Source of the DNA: Nonomuraea soli
Lineage (GTDB): Bacteria > Actinomycetota > Actinomycetes > Streptosporangiales > Streptosporangiaceae
Reading direction: 5' to 3'
DNA: 64,000 bases
Assembly: GCF_013761175.1 (NCBI RefSeq)
Contig: NZ_JACDUR010000009.1
Span: forward strand, 310,001 to 374,000
The notes beneath the pieces are model-generated. The model had not been told where the DNA came from. It was given only the letters and a program-made list of their open reading frames with translations, and searched no databases. Positions within the stretch are counted from its first letter, which is position 1; each line of letters begins with the position of its first letter. Positions 17,789 to 25,068 of the stretch are shown here, piece by piece. A program made the translations under genes and the position numbers.

Positions 17789-19324
17789 ATGCTCAACCTG
17801 TCGATCGTCCTGGAAGACAGCGCACGCAACGCCCCTGACCGCGCCGCGCTGGTCTTCGGCGACATGCGCCTGCCGTACTCGATGGTCAACACCGTTGCCA
17901 ACCAGGTCGCCAACCTGCTGGTGTCGCGCGGTGTGGGCAAGGGCGACAAGGTCGCGGTGATGAGCCCGAACGTGCCCTACTTCCCCTTCGTCTACTTCGG
18001 CGCGCTGAAGGTGGGCGCGACCGTGGTGCCGCTGAACGTGCTCCTGCAGCCGCGCGAGATCGCCTACCACCTGACCGACAGCGACGCCAAGGTGCTGTTC
18101 GCCTTCGAGGGCACTCCCGAGCTGCCGCTGGGCGAGCGCGGCAAGGCCGGGTTCGAGGAGGTGCCGGGCTGCGAGCACTTCATCGTGCTGCCCGCCACCC
18201 CGCTGGCCACCGAGTCGGCGCTGGGCGAGACGTTCTGGGCGGCCCTGGGCGGCATGTCGGGCGAGTTCGAGACGGTGCAGACCTCCCCCGACGACACCGC
18301 GGTGATCATCTACACCTCGGGCACCACCGGCCAGCCCAAGGGCGCCGAGCTGACCCACCAGAACCTCCTGATCAACGCCATGGTCAGCGACGAGATGTTC
18401 CCGCGCACCGAGGGCGGCGACGTCTACCTGACCGTGCTGCCGCTCTTCCACATCTTCGGCCTGACCGTCATGCTCAACGCCGGTTTCCGCCGCCGCGCCT
18501 CCCTGGTGCTGATGCCGCGCTTCGAGCCCGGCGAGGCGCTCGGGCTCATGCACAAGGAGGGCGTCACGCTCTTCGCGGGCGTGCCGACGATGTACTGGGG
18601 CCTGCTCACCAAGATCCACGCTGAGGGCGTCGAGGCTCCCAAGGAGCTGCGCGTGGCCGTCGCGGGCGGCGCCGCCTCCCCCGTCGAGGTGCTCAAGGAC
18701 TGGGAGAAGACCTTCGGCTTCGGCATCCTGGAGGGCTACGGCCTGTCGGAGACCTCGCCGGTGGCCAGCTTCAACCAGCTCGAGCGGCCCACCAAGCCCG
18801 GTTCGATCGGCTTCCCGATCTGGGGTGTGGAGATGAAGCTCGTCGACGCCGACTGGCAGACCGTCGAGGGCGAGGGACCCGGCGAGATCGCCATCCGCGG
18901 CCACAACATCATGAAGGGCTACTACAAGCGGCCCGAGGCCACCGCCGAGGTGATGAACGACGGCTGGTTCCGCACCGGTGACATCGCCACCCGCGACGAC
19001 GAGGGCTACTACTACATCATCGACCGCGCCAAGGACATGATCATCCGGGGTGGCTTCAACGTCTACCCGCGCGAGCTCGAAGAGGTGCTCATGACGCACC
19101 CGGCGGTTTCGCTGGCCGCCGTCGTGGGCGTGCCGCACGACTCGCACGGCGAGGAGATCAAGGCCTACGTCATCCCGGCCGCGGGCGTCTCGGTCTCCGA
19201 GGAGGAGCTCATCGCCTGGGCCAGGGAGAACATGGCGGCCTACAAGTACCCGCGCCAGGTGGAGTTCCGCGAGTCGTTCCCGATGACCGCCAGCGGCAAG
19301 ATCCTCAAGCGCGAGCTGCGCTGA
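17789..19324 (+). CDS. Long-chain-fatty-acid--CoA ligase (FadD-type)
   Basis: A 511-residue ANL-superfamily ligase that adenylates a carboxylic acid and transfers it to CoA. Core motifs: P-loop-like YTSGTTGQPKGAELTH (about 170-185), EGYGLSETSP, RTGDIATRDDEGYYY with the hinge, and the C-terminal catalytic Lys in TASGKILKREL. The ATG at 17789 has GGAAAGG upstream and starts with the usual LEDSARNAPDRAALVF. It is divergent from the GMC oxidoreductase/P450 operon and shares a palindrome with it. This is consistent with CoA activation of the acid made by those enzymes. A strong terminator follows. Confidence 0.92.
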   Translation: MLNLSIVLEDSARNAPDRAALVFGDMRLPYSMVNTVANQVANLLVSRGVGKGDKVAVMSPNVPYFPFVYFGALKVGATVVPLNVLLQPREIAYHLTDSDAKVLFAFEGTPELPLGERGKAGFEEVPGCEHFIVLPATPLATESALGETFWAALGGMSGEFETVQTSPDDTAVIIYTSGTTGQPKGAELTHQNLLINAMVSDEMFPRTEGGDVYLTVLPLFHIFGLTVMLNAGFRRRASLVLMPRFEPGEALGLMHKEGVTLFAGVPTMYWGLLTKIHAEGVEAPKELRVAVAGGAASPVEVLKDWEKTFGFGILEGYGLSETSPVASFNQLERPTKPGSIGFPIWGVEMKLVDADWQTVEGEGPGEIAIRGHNIMKGYYKRPEATAEVMNDGWFRTGDIATRDDEGYYYIIDRAKDMIIRGGFNVYPRELEEVLMTHPAVSLAAVVGVPHDSHGEEIKAYVIPAAGVSVSEEELIAWARENMAAYKYPRQVEFRESFPMTASGKILKRELR

Positions 19325-19337
19325 CCTGATTCCCGGA

Positions 19338-19370
19338 GGAAGGGGCCGCTTCGGCGGTCCCTTCCTTTTT
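19338..19370 (+). terminator. Intrinsic terminator after the acyl-CoA ligase
   Basis: GGAAGGGGCCGC, a TTCG tetraloop and GCGGTCCCTTCC form a 12-bp stem (one G-U pair) followed by five T residues. It is among the few T-tailed terminators in the window. Confidence 0.9.
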
Positions 19371-19454
19371 GCTTTCCGCCCTCTTGGTTGCGAGCTCACT
19401 CATCTCAGGGTTGAATAAGTTTTGAAGAGGTTATCTCATGAGGGGGCGATCCCG

Positions 19455-19922
19455 ATGGAACAGCTCGCCGAGTGCTACCGCACGCACGCCGCGCTGGTCC
19501 GGTCGTATCTGCGCAGGCTGGTGCCGCCGCAGGACATCGACGACGTGACGCAGGTGGTCTTCACCGAGGCATGGCGCTCGCGCGAGCGGTACGACGCCGC
19601 CCGCAGCCTGGAGGCCTGGCTGCTGGGCATCGCGCACAAGCGCGCCGTCGACTTCCTGCGCGCGCGCCGCCCGGCCACCGTCTCCCTGGAGGCCGTGCCC
19701 GATCCGGCCGTCAGCGACGGCGACGGGGTGGCCGACCGCGACGAGCTGAGCCGCGCGCTGGCCGAGCTGCCCGACGCGCAGCGGCAGGCCATCGAGCTGG
19801 CCTACTTCGCCGACCTCAGCCAGCGCGAGATCGCCGAGCGCCTGAAGGTGCCCCTGGGCACCGTCAAGGCCCGTACGGCACGCGGCCTGCACCGGCTGCA
19901 CACCCTCCTGGCGGCGGCATGA
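19455..19922 (+). CDS. ECF-type RNA polymerase sigma factor
   Basis: A 155-residue sigma factor with only regions 2 (DIDDVTQVVFTEAWRSRERY, AWLLGIAHKRAVDFLR) and 4 (LPDAQRQAIELAYFADLSQREIAERL, VPLGTVKARTARGLHRL). The start is ATG at 19455, with AGGGGG ten bases upstream. Its stop overlaps the next gene (ATGA), so it is co-translated with the DUF523-DUF1722 protein, and no anti-sigma gene is adjacent. A MerR regulator with a B12-binding domain is encoded 3 kb away. In light-responsive loci of actinomycetes and proteobacteria, ECF factors, LitR/CarH regulators and DUF523-DUF1722 genes occur together; a photo- or oxidative-stress role here is inferred. Confidence 0.9.
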   Translation: MEQLAECYRTHAALVRSYLRRLVPPQDIDDVTQVVFTEAWRSRERYDAARSLEAWLLGIAHKRAVDFLRARRPATVSLEAVPDPAVSDGDGVADRDELSRALAELPDAQRQAIELAYFADLSQREIAERLKVPLGTVKARTARGLHRLHTLLAAA

Positions 19923-20860
19923 CCAGGCCCAGGATCGCCGTCTCCAGCTGCCTGCTGGGCGAGCCGGTCAGGTTCAACGGCGGCCACAGCCGCGACCGGT
20001 TCCTGTCGGGCGCGCTCGGCGACCACGTCGACTGGGTGCCGATCTGCCCGGAGATGGAGGCCGGGCTGGGCACGCCGCGCGAGACGCTGCGTCTGGAGAC
20101 CACCGGCGACGACACCCGGCTGATGACACGCAAGACTCGCACCGACCTGACCGGGCCGATGACCGAGCTCGCCGAGCGCCGCGCGGCCGGACTCGACGTC
20201 GACGGCTACGTGTTCAAGGCCAAGAGCCCCAGCTGCGGCGTGCACGGCATCCCGCGCTACCGGCCGGAGGGCCCCGCGATCGACCGGCGCAACACCGGAG
20301 TGTTCTCGGGTGTGATCATGCGCTCGCATCCGCTGCTGCCGGTCGAGGACGAAGGACGGCTCAACGACGCGGTCCTGCGCGAGTCGTTCGTCGAGCGGGT
20401 CTTCGCCCACGCTCGGCTGCGCGAGCTGCTGGCCGGGCCATGGCGTCCCCGCGACCTGGTCGCCTTCCACGCCCGGCACAAGATGCAGATCCTCGCGCAC
20501 GACCCGGCGTTGTACCGGGAGGCGGGCCGCGTCGTGGCCGAGGCGGGCGTTCGCCCGCGCGCTGAGCTATCCGCGGAGTACGCGGATCTGTTCCGCCGGG
20601 CGCTGGCGCGCCGCGCCACCGCCGGGCGCAACGTCAACGTGCTGCAGCACTGCCTCGGCATGCTGGACCTCGATCCGGTACGGCGGGCGGACCTGCTCGC
20701 GGTCATCGGCTCCTACCGGTCGGGCCAGGTGCCGCTCAGCGTGCCGGTGACGCTGCTGCGCCACCACGCGCACGGCGACGCGGCCGTCTACGTCGAGGAG
20801 CAGACCTACTTCGACCCCTACCCCGGTGAGCTGCGTCTGCGCAACCACGTGCCCGCCTGA
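19919..20860 (+). CDS. DUF523-DUF1722 protein (YbgA/TudS-like iron-sulfur protein)
   Basis: A 313-residue fusion. Residues 1 to about 150 are DUF523 with three Cys in the expected places: C11 (SSCLLGEPVRFNGG), C43 (ICPEMEAGLGTPRE) and C106 (SPSCGV). In TudS, the thiouracil desulfidase of this family, such cysteines hold a 4Fe-4S cluster. The C-terminal half is DUF1722 (HKMQILAHDP, YADLFRRAL, NVLQHCLGML), known from E. coli YbgA, encoded beside the photolyase gene phr. The actual reaction of the fusion is not established; a role in nucleobase or RNA thio-chemistry is an inference. The ATG at 19919 overlaps the sigma factor stop, so the two are expressed together. Confidence 0.88.
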   Translation: MTRPRIAVSSCLLGEPVRFNGGHSRDRFLSGALGDHVDWVPICPEMEAGLGTPRETLRLETTGDDTRLMTRKTRTDLTGPMTELAERRAAGLDVDGYVFKAKSPSCGVHGIPRYRPEGPAIDRRNTGVFSGVIMRSHPLLPVEDEGRLNDAVLRESFVERVFAHARLRELLAGPWRPRDLVAFHARHKMQILAHDPALYREAGRVVAEAGVRPRAELSAEYADLFRRALARRATAGRNVNVLQHCLGMLDLDPVRRADLLAVIGSYRSGQVPLSVPVTLLRHHAHGDAAVYVEEQTYFDPYPGELRLRNHVPA

Positions 20861-20882
20861 CGCAGCCCCCCTCCCCCCTGGG

Positions 20883-21008
20883 TCAGCGGACGCGCATCCG
20901 CAGCTCGCCCTCCCTGAGCTGGGTGCGAACGATCTTCACGAGGCTGACGGACATCCCGGTGACGATCAGGGTTCCGATGGCCAGCAGGACGATGAACCAG
21001 ATTCCCAT
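20883..21008 (-). CDS. Small single-pass membrane protein (41 aa), unknown
   Basis: ATG at 21008 is preceded by a strong ribosome binding site, AGGGGAG, six bases upstream. The product begins MGIWFIVLLAIGTLIVTGMS, one membrane helix, followed by a short basic tail (KIVRTQLREGELRMRVR). It is convergent with the DUF523-DUF1722 gene, with stops 22 bases apart. The function is unknown. The clean start signal and codon use support a real gene. Confidence 0.6.
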   Translation of the reverse strand: MGIWFIVLLAIGTLIVTGMSVSLVKIVRTQLREGELRMRVR

Positions 21009-21172
21009 GATCTCTCCCCTTTCTTCCTGCCTGTTCCTTCGCGCCGGCCAGGGAAAGGGGTCCCCTCGAAAAGGGACTAATCTCCTTTTCTCTCGTATCA
21101 GCCCTACGACCGTCATGCCTGCCGTACCGTCATGGTCACAAAATGCGATCAAACGGCTACACAAAGCGAGGC

Positions 21173-22855
21173 ATGATGCGCCGGTCGATTAGGGGCAACC
21201 GGATCCTGGCCCAGCCGTACCGCGAGCTGGTCTGGCTCGGCTACCTGACCCTGCCGCCGGAGGCGGGCGAGGACCGGCGGCTGGTGTGGGCGCATCGGCT
21301 GGCCGCGGCCGTGTTGTCACGAGTGGGACCGCAGGACGAGCTCGAGCTGCGCCGCGTGTTCCTGCGCCGGGCCCTGCGCGTCAGGCTCATGCCGTGGACG
21401 GGACGGCTCAGCCCGGTCGAGGCGATGCCCGCCGTGATCAGCGCGGCCGACCTGGAGTTCACCAGGGAGCTGAACACCCTGTCGGCCCCCGGACGTGCCG
21501 CCTACGCGTTGACGATGCTGGAGAACCGCCCCTCTGGGCAGGCGGTCGAGATCCTGGCGGGCGCGGGCGTCACCGACCCGGTCGCCGCCGTCCGCGAGGT
21601 GCGCGAGCTGGAGAAGCGGCTCACCCTGGAAGGCCGAGCCATGCGGCGACCCGCGGTCGACCCGACGCTGGCGCGCATCTACGGCCGCCCGCTGTACCGC
21701 CTGCGGCTCCTGGGCATCGCCGCCCTGACCGCGTGCACGGCGGTCGTGGTGGTGCAGCAGCTCGACGTCGACCGCCCGGTGGTCGCCAACGTGCCCGCCC
21801 AGGACACCGTGGCGCGCGCACGCGCCGGGTCCTGGCGGGCGGGCACCGAGCTGGACCTGACCACGTGGGCGCCGCGCGGATCGCTGGTCGGCGACGAGGA
21901 CCTCATCCGGCGGGCGCAGCGGGCCTGGGGTCCCGGCCGGGTCCAGCTGGTCTTCGCCGGGCAGATCGACCAGGCCCGGGTGGTGCTGCTGGCCCGCCCC
22001 GGCCAGGTGGCACGCTTCACCTCGGCCGAGGGGGCCGACAAGCTGGAGGTCTTCGCCGCCCCGCGCACCAAGCCCGACGGCACCAGCCCGCTGAAGCTCA
22101 GCGACGACCGTTATCTGCTGCCGCCGTGGGTGCGCGAGGCCTCCGTCGCCTCCCTGTCCGGCGCTGCGCCGCGATGGCGGGCGCTGAAGATCAGGGACGG
22201 GGTGACCGAGCGGGTGGCCGCGGCGGGGAGCGGGAGGTGCTGGCAGGGGCCGGTCCTGCGGCTGCGGGCGCCGGAGATCGCGCACGGCATGCCGTACACG
22301 ATGATCGACTTCGGCCGCCTGACGCTCGCCAACGCCTACTACCAGCCGCCTCCCCCCGCCGAGATCAACAGGTACGGCCCGCACGAGCTCGACTCCCTGC
22401 CCCAGGGCTTCAGCGCCTGGAAGGCGCTGGGCTGCGCGGTCAAGCGGCCCGCGGGGGAGATCGAGTCGGCCATGGCGTGGGAGTTCTGGGCCGGCGCGCT
22501 GCCCGAGGGCGTCGACGGGCGCTGGATCTGCCTGCGGCTGGCCGACACCGGCGGCGGCAGTTCGGTGCAGGGAGTCCTGCTCGGCACCCGCAAGGGCCGG
22601 GTCACCTCCACCGTCACCGCCTCGCGCCCCGGCGGCTGGGACTGCAGCAGGCTGCGCCGCGACGTGGTCGCCGGGGTGAGCTGGAAGGCCCCCTCGGGCA
22701 AGAGGTACTTCGTGGCAGGGGGCAGCAGGCGCGTGGTGGAGATCTCGCTCGACGGCCGGGAGTCGGACGGCCGGCTGGTCACCAGGACCACCGGGCGCAC
22801 GCCCAGGCTCGCGGGGGTCAACGAGCTGGGTGAGAAGGTGCCCGTGTTGCGCTGA
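21173..22855 (+). CDS. Unknown membrane-anchored protein with sigma-factor-like N terminus
   Basis: About 560 residues. The N-terminal ~150 are helical (LVWAHRLAAAVLSRVG; LNTLSAPGRAAYALTMLENRPSGQAVEILAGAG) and vaguely recall ECF sigma regions 2 and 4, without a convincing DNA-binding helix. One membrane segment follows (LLGIAALTACTAVVVVQQLD, about 180), then a large, probably extracellular, mostly beta domain. Several Cys and Trp residues lie in it (GRCWQGPVLRL, WICLRLADTGGG, GGWDCSRL), which might form disulfides. I do not recognise the family. Start choice is uncertain: ATG 21173 or 21176 after GCGAGG, or ATG 21143. The 3' end overlaps the convergent MerR gene by 38 bases. Confidence 0.7.
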   Translation: MMRRSIRGNRILAQPYRELVWLGYLTLPPEAGEDRRLVWAHRLAAAVLSRVGPQDELELRRVFLRRALRVRLMPWTGRLSPVEAMPAVISAADLEFTRELNTLSAPGRAAYALTMLENRPSGQAVEILAGAGVTDPVAAVREVRELEKRLTLEGRAMRRPAVDPTLARIYGRPLYRLRLLGIAALTACTAVVVVQQLDVDRPVVANVPAQDTVARARAGSWRAGTELDLTTWAPRGSLVGDEDLIRRAQRAWGPGRVQLVFAGQIDQARVVLLARPGQVARFTSAEGADKLEVFAAPRTKPDGTSPLKLSDDRYLLPPWVREASVASLSGAAPRWRALKIRDGVTERVAAAGSGRCWQGPVLRLRAPEIAHGMPYTMIDFGRLTLANAYYQPPPPAEINRYGPHELDSLPQGFSAWKALGCAVKRPAGEIESAMAWEFWAGALPEGVDGRWICLRLADTGGGSSVQGVLLGTRKGRVTSTVTASRPGGWDCSRLRRDVVAGVSWKAPSGKRYFVAGGSRRVVEISLDGRESDGRLVTRTTGRTPRLAGVNELGEKVPVLR

Positions 22856-23735
22856 GTGCCTGGATGACGGCGGCGACCGCCTCGCCGAGCGAGGCGACCC
22901 GGCGCTGCTCCGGCCACCAGCCGGGTCCGCCGGCGATGATCGTGCACGGCGGCCGGAGCGAAGGCAGCGCCGCCAGCGGGGCGGGGTCGCCGGTCGCCTC
23001 CAGCTGCGACCAGACGAACAGCACCGGCGGCCGGACCGCGCGCATCGCGTCGGCCAGGGCGGAGTACGGGGTCCGGGCGCCGAGCACACGGGTGTCGACG
23101 CCCGACTCGCTGGCGAGCACGGCCGCCAGCGCGTAGAGCGGCAGGCTGTGCTGCTCGTCCTCGGCGCAGGCCAGCAGGACCGGGCGGGAGTCGCCGCGCC
23201 TCTCGATCAGGGGGTGGAGGGCTGCCACCACCCGGTCGGAGAACAGGTGCTCGATCTCGACGCCCGTGCCGGTCTGGACCTGCCTGGAGACGATCGCGGC
23301 GAAGACGGGGCGCACCAGGTGTTCCCAGGTCCACGCCACCCCGTGCCTGGTGAACGCCGCGTCGAGGGCGGGGTCGAGGGCGCGGCTGTCAAGGCGCGCC
23401 GCGGCCCTGGCGAGCATCGCGACGGTCGGCACGGGTGACGAAGGAGCGACGTCGGCGATCGGTTCCGATGGCGGCTTCTGCGGTTGCTTCGGTGGCGGCG
23501 GGAGGGTGCGCAGCTCCAGCGCCGCACGCGCCGCCTCCGCCGCCGGCAGCCCGGCGTTGATCAGCCGGTTCATCTCGGCCAGGCGCCTCAGGTCGTTCTG
23601 GTCGTAGCGACGGTGCCCGCCCTCGCTGCGCCTGCTCGGCCCGATGCCGTAGCGCAGGTTCCAGGTGCGCAGGGTCGCCGCCGGCACGCCGAGCAGCCGG
23701 GAAACGGCGCCGATGCCGTATCCGGGTTCGTCCAC
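22818..23735 (-). CDS. MerR-family regulator with cobalamin-binding domain (LitR/CarH-like)
   Basis: A 305-residue regulator. Residues 1-75 are a MerR winged helix (YGIGAVSRLLGVPAATLRTWNLRYG, GGHRRY). A Pro-rich linker, a four-helix segment and a B12-binding Rossmann domain follow (VLLACAEDEQHSLPLYALAAVLASES; GARTPYSALADAM). In CarH the lower B12 ligand is the His of ExHxxG; here EQHSLP keeps E and H but has Pro for Gly. The Wx9EH motif of the helical cap appears as Q...EH, lacking the Trp that shields adenosylcobalamin. Light sensing is therefore possible but not assured. GTG at 23735 has GGAGGGGAG upstream. It lies close to an ECF sigma/DUF523 pair typical of LitR-type regulons. Confidence 0.88.
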   Translation of the reverse strand: MDEPGYGIGAVSRLLGVPAATLRTWNLRYGIGPSRRSEGGHRRYDQNDLRRLAEMNRLINAGLPAAEAARAALELRTLPPPPKQPQKPPSEPIADVAPSSPVPTVAMLARAAARLDSRALDPALDAAFTRHGVAWTWEHLVRPVFAAIVSRQVQTGTGVEIEHLFSDRVVAALHPLIERRGDSRPVLLACAEDEQHSLPLYALAAVLASESGVDTRVLGARTPYSALADAMRAVRPPVLFVWSQLEATGDPAPLAALPSLRPPCTIIAGGPGWWPEQRRVASLGEAVAAVIQALSATRAPSHPAR

Positions 23736-23797
23736 CGCACTCCCCTCCACTAGTTCATTCTTTCGGATGTGGAGGCCTGGAGGTTGCATCTGGGCTG

Positions 23798-24415
23798 TCA
23801 GTACGCCACGTCGACGACACGCCGGTGGGTGGCCGGGTCGGGCAGCACGCGCAGCACGGCGTCGGCCAGATCCTCGCGCCCGATGCTGAACCCGTTGCGC
23901 ACCCCGTCGCCCATCGCCGTGCGGTAGCCCCGTGCGGGCTGGTCGAGCAGCCGGGGCGGGCGCACCAGCGTCCACGCCTCGGGCGAGCGTGACAGCAGCG
24001 CCGTCAGCCGGGTGCTCTCCTGGAACGGCTGGCGCAGGAACGTGCGCTGGAGCAGGAACTTGACGGCATGCTGCCGGAGGCTGTCGTTCTTGCAGTACTC
24101 CGTCGCGGTGCTCACCGCCACGAGGCGGTCGACGCCCGCGTCGGCCATGGCCCGGAGCACGTTCGGCACGCCGCGAGAGTAGACCAGGTGCGGCCCGGAG
24201 CCCGTCGGCCCGGCCAGGAAGACCACGGCGTCGGTGTCGCGCTCGATCTTCAGCGGTTCGAAGACGTCTCCCTTGACGACCGTCAGTCCCGGATGGTCCT
24301 CGGTGACGGCCTCCGGCCGGCGGACCACGGCCGTGACCACGTGACCTTCGGCGAGAGCGCGGCGGACGAACAGCTTGCCGGTCTGTCCCGTCGCTCCGAA
24401 GACGGTGAGTCTCAT
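23798..24415 (-). CDS. NAD(P)-binding NmrA/SDR-like oxidoreductase
   Basis: A 205-residue atypical short-chain dehydrogenase with the dinucleotide-binding motif VFGATGQTGKLFVRRAL at the very N terminus, followed by VVKGDVFEP and AVVFLAGPTG. It belongs to the NmrA/TMR-like group, which often senses or reduces quinones, flavins or NADPH status. ATG at 24415 has GGGAGGGC upstream. It is divergent from a TetR regulator with a palindrome in the 51-base gap, so it is the likely target of that repressor. The substrate is unknown. Confidence 0.85.
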   Translation of the reverse strand: MRLTVFGATGQTGKLFVRRALAEGHVVTAVVRRPEAVTEDHPGLTVVKGDVFEPLKIERDTDAVVFLAGPTGSGPHLVYSRGVPNVLRAMADAGVDRLVAVSTATEYCKNDSLRQHAVKFLLQRTFLRQPFQESTRLTALLSRSPEAWTLVRPPRLLDQPARGYRTAMGDGVRNGFSIGREDLADAVLRVLPDPATHRRVVDVAY

Positions 24416-24445
24416 CGTTGCCCTCCCGTGGGTTAGTAAGTGCTC

Positions 24446-24464
24446 ACTCACCACTATAGTGAGT
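24446..24464. promoter_or_regulatory. Palindromic operator over the TetR -10 box
   Basis: ACTCAC and GTGAGT form 6-base arms around seven bases and cover the TATAGT -10 box. A repressor bound here would block its own promoter and probably the divergent oxidoreductase promoter. Confidence 0.6.
24455..24460 (+). promoter_or_regulatory. -10 hexamer of the TetR gene, leaderless start
   Basis: TATAGT matches the -10 consensus at five of six positions and is followed by exactly six bases and the GTG start at 24467. Confidence 0.6.
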
Positions 24465-24466
24465 AA

Positions 24467-25066
24467 GTGACCACCACGCGTCAAGCCGGCACCCGCGCCC
24501 GCATCCTCACCGCGGCCGTCGAGGTGATCGCCGCGCACGGCGTCTCCGGCGCCACCACCAAGCGCATCGCCGCCTCGGCGGGCTGCTCGGAGGCGCTGAT
24601 CTACAAACACTTCACCGGCAAGGAGGAGCTCTTCCTCGCGGTGATCCTCGAAGTCATGCCCGGCCTGGCCCACGCACTCGACCGGCTGCGCTCCGACCTC
24701 GACGAGCGCCCGCTGGCCGAGGCCCTCACCGCCTTCGCAGAATCCGCCGTGGAGTTCTACCGGCAGGCAGCCCCGATCGCCTCCGGGCTGCTGACCGATC
24801 CCGCGCTGCTCGGCGCCTTCCGCGCCATGCTGGCCGTACGGCAGGCGGGCCCGCACATCCCGATCGCGGTGCTGGCCGGGATCCTGCGCGCCCAGCAGGC
24901 GGCGGGCCGCATCCGCGCCGACGCCGACTGCGACGGAGCCGCGGCGCTGCTGATGGGCGCGTGCTACCAGCGGGCCGACCACAGCCTGCTCGTGGAGCTG
25001 CCGACGGAGCCCGCGAGCTTCGCCGGATCGGCGGTGTCGGCGCTGCTGACCGGACTGAGTGCCTGA
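24467..25066 (+). CDS. TetR-family regulator
   Basis: A 199-residue repressor. The N-terminal helix-turn-helix domain (RARILTAAVEVIAAHGVSGATTKRIA, AGCSEALIYKHFTGKEELF) is canonical. The C-terminal ligand domain is unassigned. GTG at 24467 sits six bases after TATAGT, so the message is probably leaderless. It most likely represses itself and the divergent NmrA-like oxidoreductase through the palindrome at 24446-24464. The 3' end nearly abuts the convergent ECF41 sigma gene. Confidence 0.9.
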   Translation: MTTTRQAGTRARILTAAVEVIAAHGVSGATTKRIAASAGCSEALIYKHFTGKEELFLAVILEVMPGLAHALDRLRSDLDERPLAEALTAFAESAVEFYRQAAPIASGLLTDPALLGAFRAMLAVRQAGPHIPIAVLAGILRAQQAAGRIRADADCDGAAALLMGACYQRADHSLLVELPTEPASFAGSAVSALLTGLSA

Positions 25067-25068
25067 GC

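Noticed and set aside
9889-19324. A natural-product gene cluster based on two P450s, an MFS exporter and a methyltransferase
   Set aside because: No polyketide, peptide, terpene or RiPP core enzyme is present. The enzymes fit lipid catabolism and the genes belong to several independent operons.
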